DNA from: Austropuccinia psidii | Lineage: Eukaryota; Basidiomycota; Pucciniomycetes; Pucciniales; Sphaerophragmiaceae | Direction: 5' to 3' | Assembly (NCBI GenBank): GCA_023105745.1 | Contig: JALGQZ010000013.1 | Span: 10,411,105 to 10,475,104, forward strand | DNA length: 64,000 bases | In this document: in pieces, positions 58,880 through 64,000 of the stretch | Layout of the letters: the number at the start of each line of letters is the position of its first letter | Position numbering within the stretch: position 1 is the first letter of the stretch | Position numbers and translations under genes: made by a program | The notes under the pieces: generated by a model | What the model was told of the DNA's origin: nothing | Seen by the model: only the letters and a program-made list of their open reading frames with translations | Database searches by the model: none

Positions 58880-61800
58880 ATGGAGAATCACTCTGATACT
58901 CTCTCAGAAGTTAAAAACATTGATAAGCTCCGCTCAACTAACTACTTCTCCTGGCAAAGAAGTATGGTTGCCTCCTTGGGAATGAGGAACCTTGAGGGTC
59001 TTCTTGAGAAAGACTCGTTGAAGTAAAATGACAATGAAATTATAAAAAGGCAGCAACAAATAGTCTACTACTTTATCATTGGACATTTGGATGCTGAAAA
59101 TTATGACAAATTTGTTGTCTATGAAAATAGGGATCCTGCTTCTTTGTGGAATTCCATCAAGGAGAATTATGCATCAACCTCTGCTGAAAATATGGCAACT
59201 CATTTCGCCAAATTATTCAGCATAAAGTTTCCCTCCTCCTTTACTGGCCTCTCTGAGGCAATTTCCTCCTTTGTTCTCTCTCTCCTCAACTATTTTCTTC
59301 CAACGTCATGCCTCAGGTTCTAGCATTTTACATCTTAAGGATGCTGCCTGAAACCTGTCAGCATGTCTCAACTGCCGTGTTTCATTCCATAAAAGTTTCA
59401 ACCAAAATTCCCACCGCCAAAGAGGTTTTTAAAGAGGTGGAACTTGATATCATTTGAAGGGCAGACATGGATGAAGAAGAAAATATTTCCTCAAAAGTAG
59501 CTTCAAAACCAAAAAGGCAGCTTTGCTCAAAGGGAAAGCATAATCCTCCAGCTCCGCATCTTGAAAGCAAGTGTTTTCAGCTTTTTCCTGAAAAGCGTTA
59601 TGCTTATCATAGGAGGCAAAACAATCAGGAGTTTGGTGTTGCCTTGGCTGTCTGAAATCTGACCTCTGGGCTCCCTGTGTTGGACAGTGGTACTTCTAAT
59701 ACCATTGCTCCTGGACAAAGTTCTTTTATGAAAACCTGGCCCACTTCTGAACAATTACAAGCTGCCAATGGATTGGACATGAGGGTAGAAGCCAAGGGTG
59801 TTCTCCATGTTAAAACTTTCAAACGAGACCTTATTGTAAAAGATGCCTTACTTGTTCCTTCAGCTACTTTGACCCTTGTTGCAATGGGTCCGTTTCTTCA
59901 AAAAGGCACAGTGCTCAGGGGACATCTTGGAGGTGCTGATCTGTTTGACAAGGATGGGAGGTTAATATTAGAAACACAACTAGTAAACTCCATCCTTGTA
60001 ATAAAGTCCAGCCTTGGTAAATCTGTCAACTCAATCTCCAGCTCCAACCCTCTATTGATACATCAACAACTTGGTCATCCTGGAAATGATTTGGCCTCAA
60101 GAATGGTTCCTGGTGTTGATTTCTCCCTTCTGGACTGCACTTCCTGTTCTCTTTCCTCTCAGTGTCATACATATGGATGTCTGTGGTCCTATTATGCCAG
60201 CAACTTGTGCAGGTAATAGGTACATCTTCCAAATTATTAATGGGTTTAGTAGGATGAGGTTCACTTTCCCTTTAAAAAGGAAATCTAACTGTTTGGAAAG
60301 CTTTATCTCTTTAAAAGGTTGGTCAAAAATCAGGGCAGTGGTCTCTGATAATGGGGGCTAATTTGTTAACTCAAAATTTACCAACCTGTTTAAAAGGTTT
60401 GGCACTGATCACCTGCTCACTGCACCTTTCACTCTGCAACAAAATCCTATTGCTGGAAGAGGTAATAGGACACTTCTTGAAAAGATCAGGGTCCTTCTGG
60501 CCAACTATCAAGTTCTGACTAACTGGTGGGGGGAAGCTTGCTCAATGGCCACTTATCTATTGAACAGAACTCCTGTTTTGACTATTGGTTTCCAAGCTCC
60601 AATCTGTAAGTGGAAAGACTTGACCTCACTCCAGCTTGACTACTTACATCCATTTGGGTGAACTGCAGTGATGCACATTCCAAAAGCAAAAAGGGTGTCC
60701 AAGGTCGACCCAACTGGCTCTCTTTGCATGTTCTTGGGTGTTTCATAACATCATCACAATTTTTGCTTATTTGATCCAAAATCAAGAGGAATAGTAATCA
60801 CTAATGATTGTACTTTCAAAGATGGTGAGGCTTTTTGGCCAACTCACTCTTCTGTTTCTGCACATTCCCCTCATTTGTCCTTTCCGGACTATCATTTGTG
60901 TTCCTCTAATCCAACTGTCAAGCCTGTCTCAGGTTTTTCTTATGTTGCTGCTATCCCTGCAATAATCAACAAAGAAGAGCCTATTGCTGTCACTGCTGAA
61001 GAGCTTCCTCAAGCTTTGTCTTCTGAATGCTCTCTCATCAATTAGCTGGCCAAGGATCCAGTTCCTTCTTCTGGAACAACTCTTCCAAAAGGTTGGGTTT
61101 ACAACAATGTTCCATTCAAAGCACCTCAAGACATCAGTGGGGCCGTCTCACCTGAAAACATTATCAAAGAGGGTCGTGTCAGAAGACCTCCGGCTTGTTT
61201 TGTGGGTGCGGTTCTCAATGAGGCACCAAGGAATTTTTCCGAGGCCATGGCTTCTTCAAAGGCGACCAACTGGCTTACTGCAATTGGGAAGGAGTTTGAA
61301 ATCTTGGAGCGGCATAAAGTCATTGAAGAAGTTTCTCTTACAAATGACATGAGGCTTCTTGATACCACATGGGTATTCTGGGACAAGATGGATGCTCAAG
61401 GGAATCTCATCAAGGAGAAAGCCAGGCTCTGTTTCAGAGGTTTTCTTCAAGTGGAGGTCATTGACTTCCATTAAACCTTTGCTCTTACTGGACGGCTTTC
61501 AACTCTTCAATTCTTGCTTGGTTACTGTGCAAGCCATGATCTTGACATCCAACAGATGGATGTCAAGACAGCGTTCTTGCATGGTGACCTTGATGAAGAA
61601 ATCTCCATCCAAATTCCCAATGGGTACTCCCCAACACTCTGGGGCAAGGTATGCTTAAGACTAAAGCGGTCCTTGTATGGGCTCAGGCAGAGTCTGAGGA
61701 AATGGTACCTTTGGATTAGAAAATTCTTTTCTGATGCTGGTTTTTGACCGTCAGCTGCCGATCCGTGCTTCTTTATAAGTGTAGAGGGAAATCCCTGTTT

Positions 61801-62754
61801 TGTCTTTCTTCATGTCAATGATTTTGTCATAGGTGGAAGAAATCTTGCTGCATTCAAGGCATGAATTAAAGCTTCCTTCGAAATGAAAGACTTAGGCGAC
61901 ATTGAGTATGTCCTGGGTATGAAGGTCACCAGGGATTGGTCTCATTGGATCATCAATTTATCTCAAGAACTGTACATAGAAAACATGTTAATTGATTTTG
62001 GAATGGGGGATTGCAGGCCAGTCTCCACACTTCAACAACTGCTGCAAGCATAAATTACCGAAAGGCTGTGGGGCTGCTGAATTACCTGGTCTTGTGCACC
62101 AGACCAGACATGGCTTATATGGCATCCTGCCTTGCTCAGTTTCTCAATAATCCCAGCAGAGAACATGAGATGGTGTTAAAGCACATACTTCAATATCTAA
62201 AGTGGACCAAAGACTGGGCTCTCAGCCTTGGTCGCTCTCAGGATAGCTCTATCATCAAGGCCTACTGTTATGCTGACTGGGGTTCAAGTTTTGACTTGCA
62301 ATCCTTTTTGGGAAGTTGTGTGTTTCTTTATGAGTTGGTTGGTTGGAAGACATCGAAGCAAGAGGTCATTGCACTTTACTCAACTGAGGCGGAATATTGG
62401 TCCATTTCCAGCTGCTGTCAAGATGTCTGCTGGTTATTTTAGTTGGTTTTTGAATTTGGTCTTACCCTGAAAGCAAGACTATTGTGTAACAATCAGGGGT
62501 CCTTGGCCTTGCTCAAGAATCCTCTCTATCAACATCGAACTCAAGACATCAAGTTACGCCTGCACTGGTGCAGAGAGCTGCTAAACAGGGGCTTTCTTGA
62601 GGTTGAGTATGTACCAACTGGAAACATGGTTGCCGACATTCTCACCAAGTCATTATCTTGTCAAGTTCATAACAAACATTGCAAGGCTCTTGGGCTTGTT
62701 CAGGGACGATATCGAGCACAAGGGGGTGTTGATAATGAAGATCTGCTCATCTAA
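58880..62754 (+). pseudogene. Copia gag-pol polyprotein, multiply broken
   Basis: From ATG 58880 the gag part has STNYFSWQRSMVASL; TAA 59024-59026 stops it early. Protease DSGTSNTI lies near 59682 and the pre-integrase HQQLGHPG near 60064. Integrase has HMDVCGP and VSDNGG, but where Copia integrases have a catalytic Glu it reads IAGRGNRTLLE. Reverse transcriptase carries DIQQMDVKTAFLHGDLDEEI near 61545, while its catalytic YVDD is HVND near 61815. RNase H includes TRPDMAYMASCLAQFL and ends near VADILTKSL. Stops interrupt it at several further points (for example 60660, 61473, 61746). The copy cannot work. Confidence 0.9.
62716..62726 (+). other. Copia polypurine tract
   Basis: GAGCACAAGGGGG runs up to the TGTTGA start of the 3' LTR and marks its boundary. 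Confidence 0.75.
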
Positions 62755-62993
62755 GCAGTCAATATAGCTAATCTTTTTCTTATGATCATGTATTACTACA
62801 TATTTTTTCAATCAATTACATCATTATTGTATGGTCTGATCTCCATTGTATTAGCTTGGAGATCAACCAGTTCTGTTTTACTATTTAATGAGCTAGGATA
62901 AACAAGTAGCTGTGTTTCCTCATCCAGCTACTTGTTTTCTTTTCCTAAAGTATCTTTTGTTCCTAACGTATCTCAACTGTTGAGCTTCTTTTA
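62727..62993 (+). repeat. Copia 3' LTR (267 bp)
   Basis: Same length as the left LTR and nearly identical; followed by CTAAC. Confidence 0.92.
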
Positions 62994-63388
62994 CTAACTC
63001 TGGTACAGATATCATGGGCATTTCTGGGACTTGCCTTTGGGATATGGAAATTCCTTGTGTGGATTCTGTTCCACTTGGGATTTTGCCCTTTCTTTTGAGA
63101 GATCAATTCTACCTCTGATTCCAGCTCCATCTGATTGGATGGAGTATTGGGAACCTCTTCTGGTAGTCATAATTTAAGAAAAAAAAGATGTCAAGATAAG
63201 AATTTCTTCTTATGGAAATTTATAAATGAGGTACTCACCTTCAGAGTCCTGAATAGTGGGTCCTGGAAAGTCTAATTTCTTAGCTTTCTTTTTCCTAATT
63301 ACAATTAGTGTTGGAGAGCTTGGGCAAGTTTCTTCCACCAATCTTTCAACAGTGGTTTGATTGTCCTCTGTTGGATTGTATTCAAACA
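62994..63388 (-). pseudogene. E4 leader exon and gag start, right of the Copia insertion
   Basis: On the minus strand an acceptor TTTTTTAG is followed by an exon starting TG at 63388. It is open to 63239, where GTGAGT opens a 79-nt intron ending CTACCAG at 63160. The gag ATG (63170-63168) lies 11 nt before that acceptor, with gag reading RRGSQYSIQSDGAG as in E3. Splicing instead joins codon G|AA and reads EEVPNTPSNQMELESEVE in the +1 frame, matching the TPSNQMDLDQD block of E3. Both frames run to the Copia insertion. Confidence 0.6.
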
Positions 63389-63847
63389 CTAAAAAAGACA
63401 AATAAATATAAGTCTTTTATATGAGAAGTGTTATTTTTGGTAAGATATGGTAATTTTACATGTAAAAATTGCTTTTATATCTCAGAATAAGTGAAATTAA
63501 TAAAAATAATTTTTTTATTTGATTTTTATATTTTTTAATTTTTTTATATATTTCTTTTCAAAGAGAAAAAAAAATGAAGATGATTCTTTTATGAAATTAA
63601 TTTATACTATAAAATTATTTTTTATTTATAAAATATCCCTTTTAATCACTAGAGTCACTCAAAGAAAGTTCTTGCAAGTCTAAGGATGTGAAAAACCACA
63701 TGTAAGACAGTACAATTGCTTTCAAAATGCCTCAATAGCTTTTAAAATCAATAAATAAAAATTTATTATATAATTTCATGGCTATAAATATAATTGATTA
63801 TTGGATAAACCCAATTAGAATCTTTTTAAAGTTATTTTAAGTAAATA
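63389..63847 (-). other. E4 untranslated leader with possible 30-nt exon
   Basis: No long ORF. A 30-nt block at 63679-63650, preceded by CCTTAG and followed by GTGATT on the minus strand, is shared with E2 (21953-21981) and E3 (39122-39094) although surrounding sequence is not. It may be a short exon. Confidence 0.4.
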
Positions 63848-63866
63848 TCATGGCCAGGCCCCCAAA
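63848..63866 (-). other. E4 tRNA primer binding site
   Basis: On the element strand TGGGGGCCTGGCCATGA begins two bases after the LTR end, as in the other Ty3 elements of the window. Confidence 0.75.
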
Positions 63867-64000
63867 TGTAAGGTTTGACTATGAAAGAATCAGTAAAAAT
63901 TACTAATATTATACTTATTGTACTCTAAATTTTCTTATCAATAAAGTAAATAGGATAAAAATAATTATAATAATAAAGAATTATTATAATGATGGCATAA
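63867..64000 (-). repeat. E4 5' LTR, partial
   Basis: The 134 bases up to the window end match 45141-45275 with scattered differences. The rest lies outside the window. Confidence 0.92.

Larger units (their letters stand above)
58495..62993 (+). mobile_element. Ty1/Copia LTR retrotransposon, 4.5 kb, inside E4 gag
   Basis: Two LTRs of 267 bp each (58495-58761 and 62727-62993), flanked by the 5-bp duplication CTAAC (58490-58494 and 62994-62998), enclose a region with Copia domain order: gag, protease, integrase, reverse transcriptase, RNase H. A primer binding site follows the left LTR and a purine tract precedes the right one. Many stops show it is dead, though LTRs remain very similar. Confidence 0.95.
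45141..64000 (-). mobile_element. Ty3/Gypsy chromovirus-type element E4, nested host of a MULE and a Copia element
   Basis: E4 is a relative of E2/E3 on the minus strand. Its 3' LTR (45141-52975) is split by the MULE, pol lies at 53080-57111, gag at 57115-58494, the Copia element at 58495-62993, the gag leader at 62994-63866 and the 5' LTR from 63867. Proteins align with E3 throughout but clearly less than E2 does, and LTR sequences share only terminal motifs with E3, so this is a separate family. Numerous stops and frameshifts make it non-functional. Confidence 0.93.

Overview
The window looks like a gene-poor, AT-rich, transposon-packed stretch of a basidiomycete genome, most likely a rust fungus (Pucciniales). 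This rests on chromovirus-type Ty3/Gypsy elements, a Plavaka/CACTA-like transposase of the kind common in basidiomycetes, a FAR1-type MULE, and short fungal introns (60-90 nt, GT..AG). From memory, without a search, these gag-pol proteins most resemble those of the myrtle rust Austropuccinia psidii; treat that as a guess. I see no host gene, tRNA, rRNA or CRISPR array.

Layout. (1) 1-8880: Ty3/Gypsy element E1 (+), its 5' LTR cut by the window edge, broken by two in-frame stops. (2) 8881-14690: an old, frameshifted Plavaka/CACTA-like transposase (-, 10161-12990) flanked by gene-less AT-rich DNA. (3) 14690-42630: a decayed minus-strand retroelement E0 (gag and protease fragments, hairpin-bearing tandem repeats) split twice, by E2 (19543-30411, +, TSD TGAAC) and E3 (30570-41548, -, TSD AGTTT). 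A 158-bp piece of E0 gag survives between them. E3 is young: its LTRs are almost identical and its gag and pol frames are open. (4) 42630-45140: gene-less DNA with an LTR-like TATA promoter. (5) 45141-64000: E4, a diverged relative of E2/E3 on the minus strand. Its 3' LTR carries a 5.9-kb MULE (45345-51221) and its gag leader carries a Ty1/Copia element (58495-62993, TSD CTAAC). Its 5' LTR runs off the window.

Main result. All four Ty3 elements share an unusual 5' gene organisation. A leader exon begins right after a splice acceptor with TG, so a start codon could form only when the upstream exon supplies the A (AG|TG). That exon ends at a short intron whose last 11-20 nt contain the gag ATG. 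Splicing removes the gag start and enters the +1 frame, where a protein conserved between families overlaps the first ~250 codons of gag (shared pattern GW-N/T-P followed by a basic helix). Gag and pol lie in one frame, separated in E2, E3 and E4 by a TAA at the same codon between capsid and the CCHC knuckle. Together these suggest a splicing- and readthrough-controlled retrotransposon with an overprinted extra protein. This is inferred from sequence alone; RNA or peptide data would decide it.
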